Notes: a model not told the origin generated them from the letters alone. DNA of 64,000 nt from Paraburkholderia sp. BL9I2N2 (GCF_004339745.1 NZ_SMGP01000001.1:3472001-3536000); one strand, 5' to 3'. Positions 27,654 to 36,124 are shown, counted from the stretch's first letter. Numbers and translations are program-made.

Positions 27654-29056
27654 CCTTCTGCGCGGGAAACCTCGGCCTTTAGGCCGGGGAGGGATGGCAC
27701 AGGCTGCGCAGCAGCCCCTGCTCCCGCTTCTCCTTTTTCAGTTGCCATCCTTGAGTAGCCGTAGCCGTCCGCGCGCTGCAGCACTCGGCAATAGCGGTGA
27801 GCAACGCCCTGTACGACCTGACCGTGAGTTTGAATGTTGAAACTGCCGGTGGCACGCACGGCCACACGGCCACGGTGCGTGCCCGCTTTTCTGCCCGAGG
27901 GCACGTCGGCCTGCACATGGTCTCCCGTGCCGAACCCGTGCACGCGCTTGGCGCGCATCAGATAGCCTCGCGGAAAACCGTACCTGTCCTGTCGCGTGCG
28001 CTGATAGCTGCCGCGCCCGGTGCACTTGACCTGCAGGGTCGGCTTGCGCCACGCCAAGACGGCCGAAACCTCGCCCACGCACACCGCATCCAGCGCATGC
28101 GTCTTCGGGATGCCGAGCTGGCTACGGTTGTATTTCGTTCGTCCGCCTGAAGCGGTTTCGACCGGAAGACCGGTGGCGCGCAAGGCATTGACCAGCGCCC
28201 AGCGGGTCGCATTGACGGCCGAGGCATCCTTGAGCGGGCGCCGTGCTTGGGCCGTGATGCGCGCGAGGCGTGCCTTGTCCTTCACGAAGACGTCGAGCGG
28301 CTGCGCGGCCTTGCGGATGTTGCAGGGTACGCAAGCAATCACCAGGTTCGAAACCCGGTTCGAGCCGCCCCGCGCACGCGGCACCAGGTGCTCGATGTTG
28401 AGCGGCACGTTTTGCACATCACAGTAGCAGCACATGCGCATCCACTTCTCCAGCAGGTATTCACGCAGCTCATACCCGAGCAGGATTCCCTGCTGGTACT
28501 CGACACCGGTGACTTCTGGATTATCGAGCGCCTGCATGTCGAAGCGCACGAGTTCAGTGCTCGCCGCCGTTATCGGAGCCCAACGCTGGAGCCGCTTGAC
28601 CCAGGCGAGCGTCGTATCCACTCGATGTTGCGGAGATGGCGCGAGCCATCCTGCAGGCCGGGTACGGTTCAGAAAGCGCGGTGCGCGGTAGCGCAGGGTG
28701 CCGCGCCGACGGCGACGCATGGCGCGCCGCGCGGTGAGCGCCTCGCTGATTTGCCGGCCGCGATGGACCAGTTCGAACAGGTTGAGTACAACGGCTCCGC
28801 GACGGATTTCTCCCGTCGAGGCGTCGAGCTGTTCAATGTCGCGGACCAGTGCCAGCCCAGTCGTCTCGCTGCCCGGGTCCAGCTTGATGCGCAGGGGTTG
28901 TGCTGCACTGCTGCGAAGCTCGCGGTCGACGAGCCGGATAGCGAAGGGCATGAGGCGATGAACGCGCGCACGCCCGCGCGCGAGCAACAACCTCGCGCGC
29001 TTCTCGCTGCACGGCATCAACGCTTTGCCCGACCTGTCTAGAACGAATACCGCCAA
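27650..29056 (-). CDS. iscB: IscB RNA-guided endonuclease (Cas9 ancestor family)
   Basis: 468 residues; TTG start with AGGAG six bases upstream. The order of domains is that of IscB. The PLMP domain has GKALMPCSEKRARLLL, residues about 10-26. RuvC-I is LRIKLDPGSETTGLAL, with catalytic Asp near 59. An Arg-rich bridge helix follows (RRAMRRRRRGTLRYRAPRF). RuvC-II is TELVRFDMQAL. The HNH domain is CCYCDVQNVPLNIEHLVPRA with CVPCN, catalytic His near 223. RuvC-III is KTHALDAVCVG. All catalytic residues seem present. The last codons read through the element's right-end hairpin, and the stop is formed with the pyrB start. No TnpA is present, so any movement would need help in trans. Confidence 0.93.
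   Translation of the reverse strand: MAVFVLDRSGKALMPCSEKRARLLLARGRARVHRLMPFAIRLVDRELRSSAAQPLRIKLDPGSETTGLALVRDIEQLDASTGEIRRGAVVLNLFELVHRGRQISEALTARRAMRRRRRGTLRYRAPRFLNRTRPAGWLAPSPQHRVDTTLAWVKRLQRWAPITAASTELVRFDMQALDNPEVTGVEYQQGILLGYELREYLLEKWMRMCCYCDVQNVPLNIEHLVPRARGGSNRVSNLVIACVPCNIRKAAQPLDVFVKDKARLARITAQARRPLKDASAVNATRWALVNALRATGLPVETASGGRTKYNRSQLGIPKTHALDAVCVGEVSAVLAWRKPTLQVKCTGRGSYQRTRQDRYGFPRGYLMRAKRVHGFGTGDHVQADVPSGRKAGTHRGRVAVRATGSFNIQTHGQVVQGVAHRYCRVLQRADGYGYSRMATEKGEAGAGAAAQPVPSLPGLKAEVSRAEG
27670..27689. repeat. Right-end hairpin of the IscB element
   Basis: CCTCGGCC-TTTA-GGCCGGGG, a subterminal hairpin with the same arms as the one at 29346-29364. It lies within the last codons of iscB, 17 bases from the pyrB start codon. 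Confidence 0.85.
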
Positions 29057-29367
29057 CTGCAGCTCCTGGTGTTCAACCGGAAAACGTCCGGCGCGTTGCC
29101 CTTACGGACCTGGTGACGGGCGCCTTGCGGCGCCGCTCCCCTCGACCATGTTGTGCGGCAGGGGGCGAGAAAACCCGCCGGTCGCAGCCCGTTTCGTGCC
29201 TACCCGGGGCTTGTCTGCTGCTGCGACTTCCAGAGCGCCAGACTCAGGAAGCATCTGGCGGTGGGTCTGCTGTCTCCTGCACAACGGCGCGTCTTGCGAC
29301 GGATGGTCTGGTCAACCTCAGACTTGCGAATTACTACCCCACAAGCCTCGGCCTTGGGCCGGGGTGA
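29057..29367 (-). ncRNA. Omega-RNA (HEARO) guide RNA scaffold of IscB
   Basis: About 310 bases directly upstream of iscB, same strand, contain no gene but many hairpins. On the minus strand it starts TCACCCCGGCCCAAGGCC and continues through GGGGTAGTAATTCGCAAGTC. A hairpin CCGGACG-TTTT-CCGG lies near its 3' end, shortly before the iscB ribosome site. IscB omega-RNAs (HEARO RNAs) lie upstream of iscB with the guide at the 5' end; position, length and the GGGTAGTAATTCGCAA block fit this. The 5' boundary is inferred from the left-end hairpin. A covariance search with the HEARO model would decide. Confidence 0.82.
29346..29364. repeat. Left-end hairpin of the IscB element
   Basis: CCTCGGCC-TTG-GGCCGGGG; both 8-base arms are identical to those of the right-end hairpin and in the same orientation. 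It also forms the first stem region of the omega-RNA. Confidence 0.85.
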
Positions 29368-29509
29368 TTGACGGTGTACCTGCTTCAAATACAAGCTTCA
29401 ACATAATCGGTGTCGATGCGGCCTGCGTGCGATCGTTTTGGCCAACGCAGACCCTTCGCGCGAAACATGACGCGCCGGATACGGTGTTGCGCAACGAGCA
29501 AAGCTGCGT

Positions 29510-30064
29510 TCAATCGACGCGTGCTTCCGTGTGAAAAGTGAAACGCGGCTGACCGGGTGCACCGCTCGTTGCACCACTTTGCGTGCGGGCCAGCACGAGC
29601 GTGGCGTCGGCGGGAGTATCCACCACACCGCCGACAAACCGCGCCGCCACCGGCAACTCACGCCCGCCGCGATCGGCGAGAACCGCCAGTTCGACCGATG
29701 CGGGCCGGCCATAGTCGTACAGTTCGTTCAGCGCCGCGCGAATCGTGCGGCCGGTGTAGAGAACGTCATCGACCAGCACGATGCGGCGGCCGTCGACCGA
29801 AAACGGCAGCGAGGTCGGGCTCGCCTGCGAGTGCAAACCTTTTTTTGCGTAGTCGTCGCGATGCAGCGCGACGTTCACCACGCCGAAGCTCGGCAGGTTC
29901 AGGTCGAGCGCAAGCCGTTCGGCAAGCCACGCGCCGCCGCTGTATATGCCGGCCAGCACTGCGCCCTCGGCGCCGTCTTGCCCGGCGCCGAGCTGGTCGC
30001 CATACACCGCGCGAATCTGGTCGAGCAACGCGCGATAAAGCGCTTCGGCGTCAATGGAACTCAT
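29510..30064 (-). CDS. pyrR: Bifunctional pyr operon regulator/uracil phosphoribosyltransferase PyrR
   Basis: 184 residues of the phosphoribosyltransferase fold. The PRPP site is RIVLVDDVLYTGRTIRAAL, with the acidic pair VDDV, and an upstream loop has GIYSGGAWLAERL. PyrR binds UMP-sensitive leader RNA in some bacteria; in proteobacteria it may serve mainly as an enzyme. Its start overlaps the end of ruvX by 14 bases. Downstream the operon is interrupted by the IscB element before pyrB. Confidence 0.9.
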   Translation of the reverse strand: MSSIDAEALYRALLDQIRAVYGDQLGAGQDGAEGAVLAGIYSGGAWLAERLALDLNLPSFGVVNVALHRDDYAKKGLHSQASPTSLPFSVDGRRIVLVDDVLYTGRTIRAALNELYDYGRPASVELAVLADRGGRELPVAARFVGGVVDTPADATLVLARTQSGATSGAPGQPRFTFHTEARVD

Positions 30065-30491
30065 GATCGTCGGATAGTCCGTCTAGATATTGCTGGAGGA
30101 TGATGCTGGCGGCTTCGGCGTCGAGCATGTCGGCGCGGCCGTTGCCGGCGCGGATTTCCGCCTTCGCCTCGACCGACGAATAGCGTTCGTCGATCCACGT
30201 GACCGGCAGATTGAAGCGGCCGTTCAGCTGATTGCCGAAGCGCTTCGCGAGCTGCGTCATTTCGTGCGGCGTGCCGTCCGGATGCATCGGCAAGCCGACC
30301 ACGAGCGCGTCCGGCTTCCATTCGGCGATCAGTTTGCCGACCGCCTCGAAACGGTATTCGCGGCTGCGGTTCTGCACGATCACGAGCGCCCGCGCGCGAC
30401 GCGTCAGCGAATTGCCGACCGCCACGCCGATGCGTTTTTCGCCGTAGTCGAACGCAAGCAGCGTCGCCTCACATCCGCCCGGCAGGCTCAT
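30051..30491 (-). CDS. ruvX: Holliday-junction resolvase-like protein / 16S rRNA maturation factor RuvX
   Basis: 146 residues of the YqgF family with an RNase H-like fold. Motifs are LLAFDYGEKRIGVAVGN (first Asp), DALVVGLPMHPDGTP, and TWIDERYSSVEAK with a conserved Glu. YqgF acts in 16S rRNA 5'-end processing. It overlaps yqgE upstream by four bases (ATGA) and pyrR downstream, so the three are cotranslated. Confidence 0.93.
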   Translation of the reverse strand: MSLPGGCEATLLAFDYGEKRIGVAVGNSLTRRARALVIVQNRSREYRFEAVGKLIAEWKPDALVVGLPMHPDGTPHEMTQLAKRFGNQLNGRFNLPVTWIDERYSSVEAKAEIRAGNGRADMLDAEAASIILQQYLDGLSDDHEFH

Positions 30492-31066
30492 GCGTGACCC
30501 GCCTCGCCCGACAGCATGGACAGGTTGATGCCGAGCAAGGCCAGCGCGGCTTCGAGACGCTCTTCGGCGGGTACGTCGAAGACGATTTTCGGGTCGGCTT
30601 CGACCGTCAGCCAGCCATTCTTCGAAATCTCTTCTTCGAGCTGGCCCGCGCCCCAGCCGGCATGGCCGAGCGTGAGCAGGAAACGCTCGGGACCCGTGCC
30701 GCTCGCCACCGCTTCGAGCACGTCTTTCGAGGTGGTCATCTCGAGACCGCCCGGCACCGACATGGACGAGGTGTACGCGTTGCCGTCTTTCGGATCGTGC
30801 AGCACGAAGCCGCGCTCGGTTTGCACCGGGCCGCCGAAATAAACGGGCACATGGAGAAGGGGTTCGATCTCGAGCTTGAGATCGATGCGACTGAAGAGCG
30901 CTTGCAGGTCGATATCGGTCGGCCGGTTGATCACGAGGCCGAGCGCACCGCGCTCACTGTGATCGCAAAGGTAGACCACCGTTCCTGAAAACGTCGGATC
31001 CGCCATGTTCGGCATGGCGATCAGGAACTGGTTGGTCAGATTGATGCGATCGGTACTCTTGGACAT
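30488..31066 (-). CDS. yqgE: YqgE/AlgH-family protein
   Basis: 192 residues from the ATG at 31066, giving MSKSTDRINLTNQFLIAMP; an open frame extends 32 codons further but without family sequence. Motifs LVINRPTDIDLQALF and LTLGHAGWGAGQLEEEI are typical. The function is poorly known; the pairing with ruvX is widespread. It is the first gene of the yqgE-ruvX-pyrR group. Confidence 0.92.
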   Translation of the reverse strand: MSKSTDRINLTNQFLIAMPNMADPTFSGTVVYLCDHSERGALGLVINRPTDIDLQALFSRIDLKLEIEPLLHVPVYFGGPVQTERGFVLHDPKDGNAYTSSMSVPGGLEMTTSKDVLEAVASGTGPERFLLTLGHAGWGAGQLEEEISKNGWLTVEADPKIVFDVPAEERLEAALALLGINLSMLSGEAGHA

Positions 31067-31318
31067 AGTTCGGATTTTAGCAAAGACGATGCAGGATGGC
31101 GGGCTTTGAGCGTGGAACCGCGATGTGTGCCATGGAGCGTGCCGCGAGCCATCGACGGCCATTCAAGTTGCACTCTATCACGCACGCGGGCGCGCGCCAC
31201 GGTGCAGGTTCGCAGGGTTTCGCGGCACGCGTATTGCGTGCCGCCGGGATATGTCATTGCGGCCCGTTGCGTCCGGCCGACAGAGGGTCCGGCGGGCCGA
31301 ATCCGCCACGCGTACTGT

Positions 31319-32731
31319 TCACGCGCCGCCCTGCTCGATCGAGCGCGTCAAGGCGGCAAGCGCGGTGTTGCCGCCGGGCGGCGCGACGCCCGCTGCAACC
31401 TTGTGCAACGTGGCACGCAAGGCCTCGGCGGCCTCTTCGAGCGTGCTCGCCGCCGGCGCGCCGACAATCACATGCGCACGCACCGCGGGCGTCGACACGC
31501 CGGCATGCGCGCGACGGCGCCACGCGAGCCCCAGCGCATCGGCCAGCAGCGCCACGTGGCCGAGGCCCAGCGCGCACGCGGCGGAGCCGAGCCGGTAGGC
31601 GGCATCGCCCGCTTGCAGCGCTTCGCTCGGATCGGCTTTCTCCGGCTGGTCTGCGGCGCGGGCGTGCTCGGTCAATGCGGAAATCGAGGCGTCCGCGGTT
31701 TGCAGAAAATCTTCGTACGCGTTGGCGTTAACCGCCAGCACGCCCAACTCGCGCGTCAATGCACTGCGCGTGGCGCTGATCGCCTGCGCCTGCACTGCGC
31801 CCGCTTCCCAGAGCATTTCGGATGCCTGGGTGCCCGCGACGTGCCAGTCGACGGTCAAGCCGTAGTCGTGCAGCACTTCCACCTGGTCGGCGTCTTCCGC
31901 TGCGGCGCCGAACAACGCGTAGTCGCGCCACAGCAGCGCAAGCGTCGCGCGCACGAGGGAGCGCGGCGCAAGTTCGATGCCGCGCGCATGATCGGCGAGC
32001 GCGAGGTTACAACGGGCGTAGAAACGCCGCGCGTCGGTTTCCCCGGTGGCCCGGCCGCTGACCCGCAGAGCCTTGGCGCAGGCCTTGGCGAGGCGCCAGA
32101 AATCGTAGGGGTCCGGGCCGGCGAGTTCACTGAAAACGGCGTCCAGTTCGTCGAGCGCCGCATTGGTCACGGCCAGCGCCGCCGCACTGCCGGAATCGGC
32201 CTGCGAGCGCAGCACCGGCAGCAGCGCGCGCTCATAGCGGGCTCGCAGATGAGCCAATTGATCGGCGGACTGCGCGTGTAGCGAGACCGGTGGCACCGGC
32301 CGCGCGGTCAACGCGAGATCTTCGAACGCGACGGTGGAACCGGGCGTGTGCTCCGACAGATGCGTGCAGAGCGCCCGGTAATGACTGAACAGCACGGGCG
32401 AGCAGGACAGCTCGCGCAGATTGTGGCGTTCGAGCGCGGCGCGGAAGTCGCGCAAGGCCGCGCCGAACACAGGCCGCGCGTTGACCGCGTCGGCCGGGTC
32501 GCCCTCCAGGAGCGGCGACAGCCGCACCAGCGCGTCAGCAAAGCGCTGCGCGCTCAGCCAACCGGCTCCGCGCAAAGCGTGCGACGCACGCAGCAACGCC
32601 GAGGTGCTCTCGCTGTGCTGCTCGAATGCCAGCAGCGCCTCGGCCAGCGCCAGTTCGGCCGGACGCACGGCGCCGCCGCGCGGGTTCGGCAAGGCATCGA
32701 AGGAAACGGGTGCAGCGGATCGAAGAGTCAT
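31319..32731 (-). CDS. PilL/FimL-like protein with degenerate Hpt domains
   Basis: 470 residues. RASHALRGAGWLSAQRFADAL near residue 48 is Hpt-like (HxLxG, phosphate-accepting His in position). A second helical block near residue 385 (AAYRLGSAACALGLGHVALL) looks like an Hpt with the His replaced by Tyr. The N-terminal part of ChpA/PilL and the type IV pilus regulator FimL have such arrays. No kinase domain and no other pil genes are in the window. It may act in twitching or surface sensing; this is inference. Confidence 0.5.
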   Translation of the reverse strand: MTLRSAAPVSFDALPNPRGGAVRPAELALAEALLAFEQHSESTSALLRASHALRGAGWLSAQRFADALVRLSPLLEGDPADAVNARPVFGAALRDFRAALERHNLRELSCSPVLFSHYRALCTHLSEHTPGSTVAFEDLALTARPVPPVSLHAQSADQLAHLRARYERALLPVLRSQADSGSAAALAVTNAALDELDAVFSELAGPDPYDFWRLAKACAKALRVSGRATGETDARRFYARCNLALADHARGIELAPRSLVRATLALLWRDYALFGAAAEDADQVEVLHDYGLTVDWHVAGTQASEMLWEAGAVQAQAISATRSALTRELGVLAVNANAYEDFLQTADASISALTEHARAADQPEKADPSEALQAGDAAYRLGSAACALGLGHVALLADALGLAWRRRAHAGVSTPAVRAHVIVGAPAASTLEEAAEALRATLHKVAAGVAPPGGNTALAALTRSIEQGGA

Positions 32732-32947
32732 GGGCAGGCGACACGAAGCTGACGGGCCGTCGCCTCGCGCCGCACGCAGACTGATCGGCTAACGCGCGAA
32801 CCGGCGACAGGACAATGACAGACTAACGTTGCGACACGGCACGGCCGAGGACGTTCCGCGTCGACGCGTTGGGGCAAACTTCAGAGCGCACCGGGTGCGT
32901 TCGATCCGGCGCGCCACGCCGGCTGCGAAACACCATGCCAATGCCGC

Positions 32948-32990
32948 GCCGCAGGCATGCGGCACGGCCCGCAGCCGGCATGCCGGCTGC
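32948..32990. repeat. Two adjacent perfect palindromes after the rubredoxin gene
   Basis: GCCGCA-GGCA-TGCGGC (32948-32963) and the 20-base palindrome GCAGCCGGCA/TGCCGGCTGC (32971-32990). They could form hairpins downstream of rubredoxin on the minus strand. Neither is followed by a T-run, so they are not simple terminators. Confidence 0.6.
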
Positions 32991-32999
32991 TCCCGGACT

Positions 33000-33170
33000 T
33001 CAGATCTGGACCATCTCGAAGTCTTCCTTACGCGCGCCGCACTCCGGGCAGGTCCAGTTAATGGGGACGTCTTCCCAGCGGGTGCCCGGCGCAATGCCTT
33101 CGTCCGGCAAACCGGCTTCTTCGTCGTAAATCCAGCCGCAAATCAGGCACATCCAGCTTTGATATTCCAT
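33000..33170 (-). CDS. Rubredoxin
   Basis: 56 residues starting MEYQSWMCLICGWIYDEEAG. It has both CxxC pairs, CLIC(G) and CPEC(G), which hold one iron, and the acidic surface typical of the family. It is an electron carrier in the cytoplasm. It is divergent from thiD across about 290 bases. Confidence 0.95.
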   Translation of the reverse strand: MEYQSWMCLICGWIYDEEAGLPDEGIAPGTRWEDVPINWTCPECGARKEDFEMVQI

Positions 33171-33460
33171 TCTTGTGTCGCGTCGTAGAGTCCGTGGAAA
33201 CGGGAGCCATGATGGTACCGTGTTGCCGCCCCAATGCCTAGCAATCAGAAACGCGCAATCGTAGCGTGCTACGGCCTTTGGCTATGCAGTTTGCGTCGGC
33301 CGGCACGGTGGTTGCGGCGCCATGCCGCGCGCCGGCCGCGGCTGGCTTGCTGCAATGCATCGCGAGATGCGAAAAAACGCCCTCGCGACGGTTTAGGCCG
33401 CATAATTGAGTCGATTGCGCACTCTCTGCGCCTAAATTTAGCTCCTTTCTGTCAATCTTC

Positions 33461-34321
33461 ATGCCCAGCGACACGCCTCCGATCGTCCTCACCTTCGGCC
33501 TTTCCGATCCCACTGGCGGCTCAGGCCTGCAAGCCGACCTGATGACCCTTGCCAGCATGGGCTGTCATGGCGTCTCCGTGCTCACGGGCTACACCGTGCG
33601 CGACTCGGCGAGCTGCGACGAAGTCACCGGGCTCGACCCTGAAGTGGTCGCGACCCAGGCGCGGATGCTGCTCGAAGACATGCCGATCGCCGCGTTCAAG
33701 GTCGGCGCCTGCACCCGCGCGGAAGTAGTGAGCGCGATTGCCGAAGTCGTCGCCGATTACGACGACATTCCACTGATTCTCGCCCCCGATTTCACGCTCG
33801 ACGACGAGCACGTGCTGTCCGCCGACGAACTGCGCGAAGCGATCGCCGATCTGCTCGCGCCGCAAACCACGTTGCTGGTCGCCGATTCCGCCACGCTGCT
33901 CGCGCTCGCGCAACCGGACGGCGACGCCGAAGCGCCGAGCCTCGACGCCGCCATCTCGCATCTGCTGTCGCAAGGCTGCGAATACATTCTGTCGACGGAA
34001 ACCGGCACACACCGGCACGTCAACACGCTGTTCAGCGAAGACGGCCAGTTGCGTCAGGACATGTGGGACCGCGGCAGCCATCGGATCATGGGCTTGACGG
34101 ATACGTTGGGCTCGGCGATCGCCGCGTTGCTGGCCAACGGTCAGGAGCCCGCTGAAGCGGTGCGCGAGGCGCAGGAATATTTGTACCAGGCCCTGCGCAA
34201 CGCTTTCCGGCCGGGCATGGGCGCGTATATGCCGGACCGGTTCTTCTGGGCGCGCAGCAGCGACGACGATACGCCGCCGACAGCCGGCAAGGATGCGGCG
34301 CCGGGCGAAGCGCGGCACTGA
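33461..34321 (+). CDS. thiD: Hydroxymethylpyrimidine/phosphomethylpyrimidine kinase ThiD
   Basis: 286 residues of the ribokinase fold. GLSDPTGGSGLQADLMTLAS is the N-terminal substrate/nucleotide motif and IMGLTDTLGSAIAALLANG is the anion-hole region; both differ somewhat from the usual GGAGIQAD and GTGCTLSSA, as in other Burkholderiales copies. It phosphorylates HMP for thiamine. It is convergent with groEL, with a shared terminator between. The acidic middle segment (DDEHVLSADELRE) is unusual. Confidence 0.85.
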   Translation: MPSDTPPIVLTFGLSDPTGGSGLQADLMTLASMGCHGVSVLTGYTVRDSASCDEVTGLDPEVVATQARMLLEDMPIAAFKVGACTRAEVVSAIAEVVADYDDIPLILAPDFTLDDEHVLSADELREAIADLLAPQTTLLVADSATLLALAQPDGDAEAPSLDAAISHLLSQGCEYILSTETGTHRHVNTLFSEDGQLRQDMWDRGSHRIMGLTDTLGSAIAALLANGQEPAEAVREAQEYLYQALRNAFRPGMGAYMPDRFFWARSSDDDTPPTAGKDAAPGEARH

Positions 34322-34380
34322 TAGCTGGCGCGAAGCGCCGGCCGCTTTCCCGGCGCTTCAGCCCGCAGCAAGCGCCCATA

Positions 34381-34408
34381 AAAAAACCCGCATTTCTGCG
34401 GGTTTTTT
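34381..34408. terminator. Bidirectional Rho-independent terminator between thiD and groEL
   Basis: AAAAAACCCGCA-TTTC-TGCGGGTTTTTT is a perfect 12-bp stem with a 4-base loop. T-runs are on both strands, so it can end transcripts from thiD (plus) and groEL (minus). Confidence 0.95.
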
Positions 34409-34483
34409 CTTTTGGGAAGCACGCCTCGCGGCGCACTCCCCCATGTGCTTCCAACTGGACCTCGTAACGAGGCCCAACTGAAA

Positions 34484-36124
34484 TTACATGTCCATGCCCA
34501 TGCCGCCCATGCCGCCGGGCATACCGCCGCCCATCGGAGCATCTTCCTTCGGCAGTTCGCAGACAGCTGCATCGGTCGTCAGCAGGAGACCCGCAACCGA
34601 AGCTGCGTTTTGCAGCGCCGTGCGCGTCACCTTCGTCGGATCCACGACACCTGCGTCAACCAGGTCGACGTACTCGCCGGTTGCTGCGTTGTAGCCGTAG
34701 TTGCCCTTGCCAGCAGCAACAGCTGCCACCACGACGCTGGCTTCTTCGCCACCGTTCGTGACGATCTGGCGCAGCGGCTCTTCCATCGCGCGCAGCACGA
34801 TCTTGATACCTGCGTCCTGATCGGCGTTCAAGCCCTTCAGGCCGGCGATTGCCGTACGTGCGCGGATCAGCGCGACGCCGCCGCCAGCAACGATGCCTTC
34901 TTCCACAGCTGCGCGCGTTGCGTGCAGTGCGTCTTCGACACGTGCCTTCTTTTCCTTCATTTCGACTTCGGTCGCAGCGCCGACCTTGATCACTGCAACG
35001 CCGCCTGCCAGCTTGGCAACGCGTTCTTGCAGCTTTTCACGGTCGTAGTCCGACGTTGCTTCTTCGATTTGCGTGCGAACTTGCTTCACACGTGCTTCGA
35101 TGTTCGCACCTTCGCCAGCGCCGTCGATGATCGTCGTGTTTTCCTTGCCCACTTCGATGCGCTTCGCTTGACCCAGTTCAGCCAGCGTTGCCTTTTCGAG
35201 CGTCAGGCCGGTTTCTTCAGCGATGACTTGACCGCCGGTCAGGATCGCGATGTCTTCCAGCATGGCCTTACGACGATCGCCGAAGCCCGGAGCCTTGACA
35301 GCAACGGTCTTCAGGATGCCGCGGATGTTGTTCACCACCAGCGTTGCCAGTGCTTCGCCTTCGACGTCTTCTGCGATGATCAGCAGCGGACGGCCAGCCT
35401 TGGCGACTTGCTCCAGTACCGGCAGCAGATCACGGATGTTCGACACCTTCTTGTCGTGCAGCAGCACGAACGGGTTGTCCAACACGGCAACTTGCTTGTC
35501 CGGGTTGTTGATGAAGTACGGCGACAGGTAGCCGCGGTCGAATTGCATACCTTCGACCACGTCCAGCTCGTCTTGCAGCGACTTGCCATCTTCAACGGTG
35601 ATGACGCCTTCCTTGCCGACCTTGTCCATGGCTTCAGCGATACGATCGCCGATCGACGAGTCGCTGTTTGCCGAAATCGCGCCGACTTGGGCGATTTCCT
35701 TATTGGTCGTGCACGGCTTGCTGATCTTGCGCAGTTCTTCGATCGCTGCGAACACAGCCTTGTCGATACCGCGCTTCAGGTCCATCGGGTTCATGCCCGA
35801 CGCGACGTACTTCATGCCTTCGCGGACGATCGACTGAGCCAGAACCGTTGCGGTCGTGGTGCCGTCACCTGCGTTGTCGCTGGTCTTGGAAGCAACTTCC
35901 TTGACCATTTGCGCGCCCATGTTCTGGAGCTTGTCTTTCAGTTCGATCTCTTTCGCGACCGACACACCGTCCTTCGTGACCGTCGGGCCGCCGAAGCTGC
36001 GTTCCAGGACAACGTTGCGACCCTTCGGGCCCAGCGTGACCTTCACAGCGTTCGCGAGGATGTTCACGCCTTCAACCATCTTGGCACGGGCGGAATCACC
36101 GAATACGACGTCTTTAGCTGCCAT
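34484..36124 (-). CDS. groEL: 60-kDa chaperonin GroEL
   Basis: 546 residues, ribosome site AAGGAG before the ATG. It begins AAKDVVFGDSARAKMVEGVN, has GDGTTTATVLAQSI (ATP site) near residue 86, and ends with the Gly/Met tail GGMPGGMGGMGMDM. It folds proteins with GroES in the cytoplasm. It is about 54 bases after groES in one CIRCE-controlled operon. Confidence 0.98.
   Translation of the reverse strand: MAAKDVVFGDSARAKMVEGVNILANAVKVTLGPKGRNVVLERSFGGPTVTKDGVSVAKEIELKDKLQNMGAQMVKEVASKTSDNAGDGTTTATVLAQSIVREGMKYVASGMNPMDLKRGIDKAVFAAIEELRKISKPCTTNKEIAQVGAISANSDSSIGDRIAEAMDKVGKEGVITVEDGKSLQDELDVVEGMQFDRGYLSPYFINNPDKQVAVLDNPFVLLHDKKVSNIRDLLPVLEQVAKAGRPLLIIAEDVEGEALATLVVNNIRGILKTVAVKAPGFGDRRKAMLEDIAILTGGQVIAEETGLTLEKATLAELGQAKRIEVGKENTTIIDGAGEGANIEARVKQVRTQIEEATSDYDREKLQERVAKLAGGVAVIKVGAATEVEMKEKKARVEDALHATRAAVEEGIVAGGGVALIRARTAIAGLKGLNADQDAGIKIVLRAMEEPLRQIVTNGGEEASVVVAAVAAGKGNYGYNAATGEYVDLVDAGVVDPTKVTRTALQNAASVAGLLLTTDAAVCELPKEDAPMGGGMPGGMGGMGMDM

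Larger units (their letters stand above)
27660..29372 (-). mobile_element. IS200/IS605-like IscB element, no transposase
   Basis: The unit spans from the left-end hairpin (29346-29364) through the omega-RNA and iscB to the right-end hairpin (27670-27689). It is about 1.7 kb. It sits between pyrR and pyrB, which are neighbours in related genomes as far as I know. Exact ends are estimates; they lie a few bases outside the hairpins. No tnpA is found, as is common for IscB elements. Confidence 0.75.

Noticed and set aside
27650..29056. Plain HNH homing endonuclease or group II intron protein
   Set aside because: PLMP domain, Arg-rich bridge and split RuvC around the HNH fit IscB; no reverse transcriptase or intron structure.
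31106..32281. A 391-codon frame antisense to the PilL/FimL-like gene
   Set aside because: Low-complexity Arg/Gly/Ala translation, no ribosome site.
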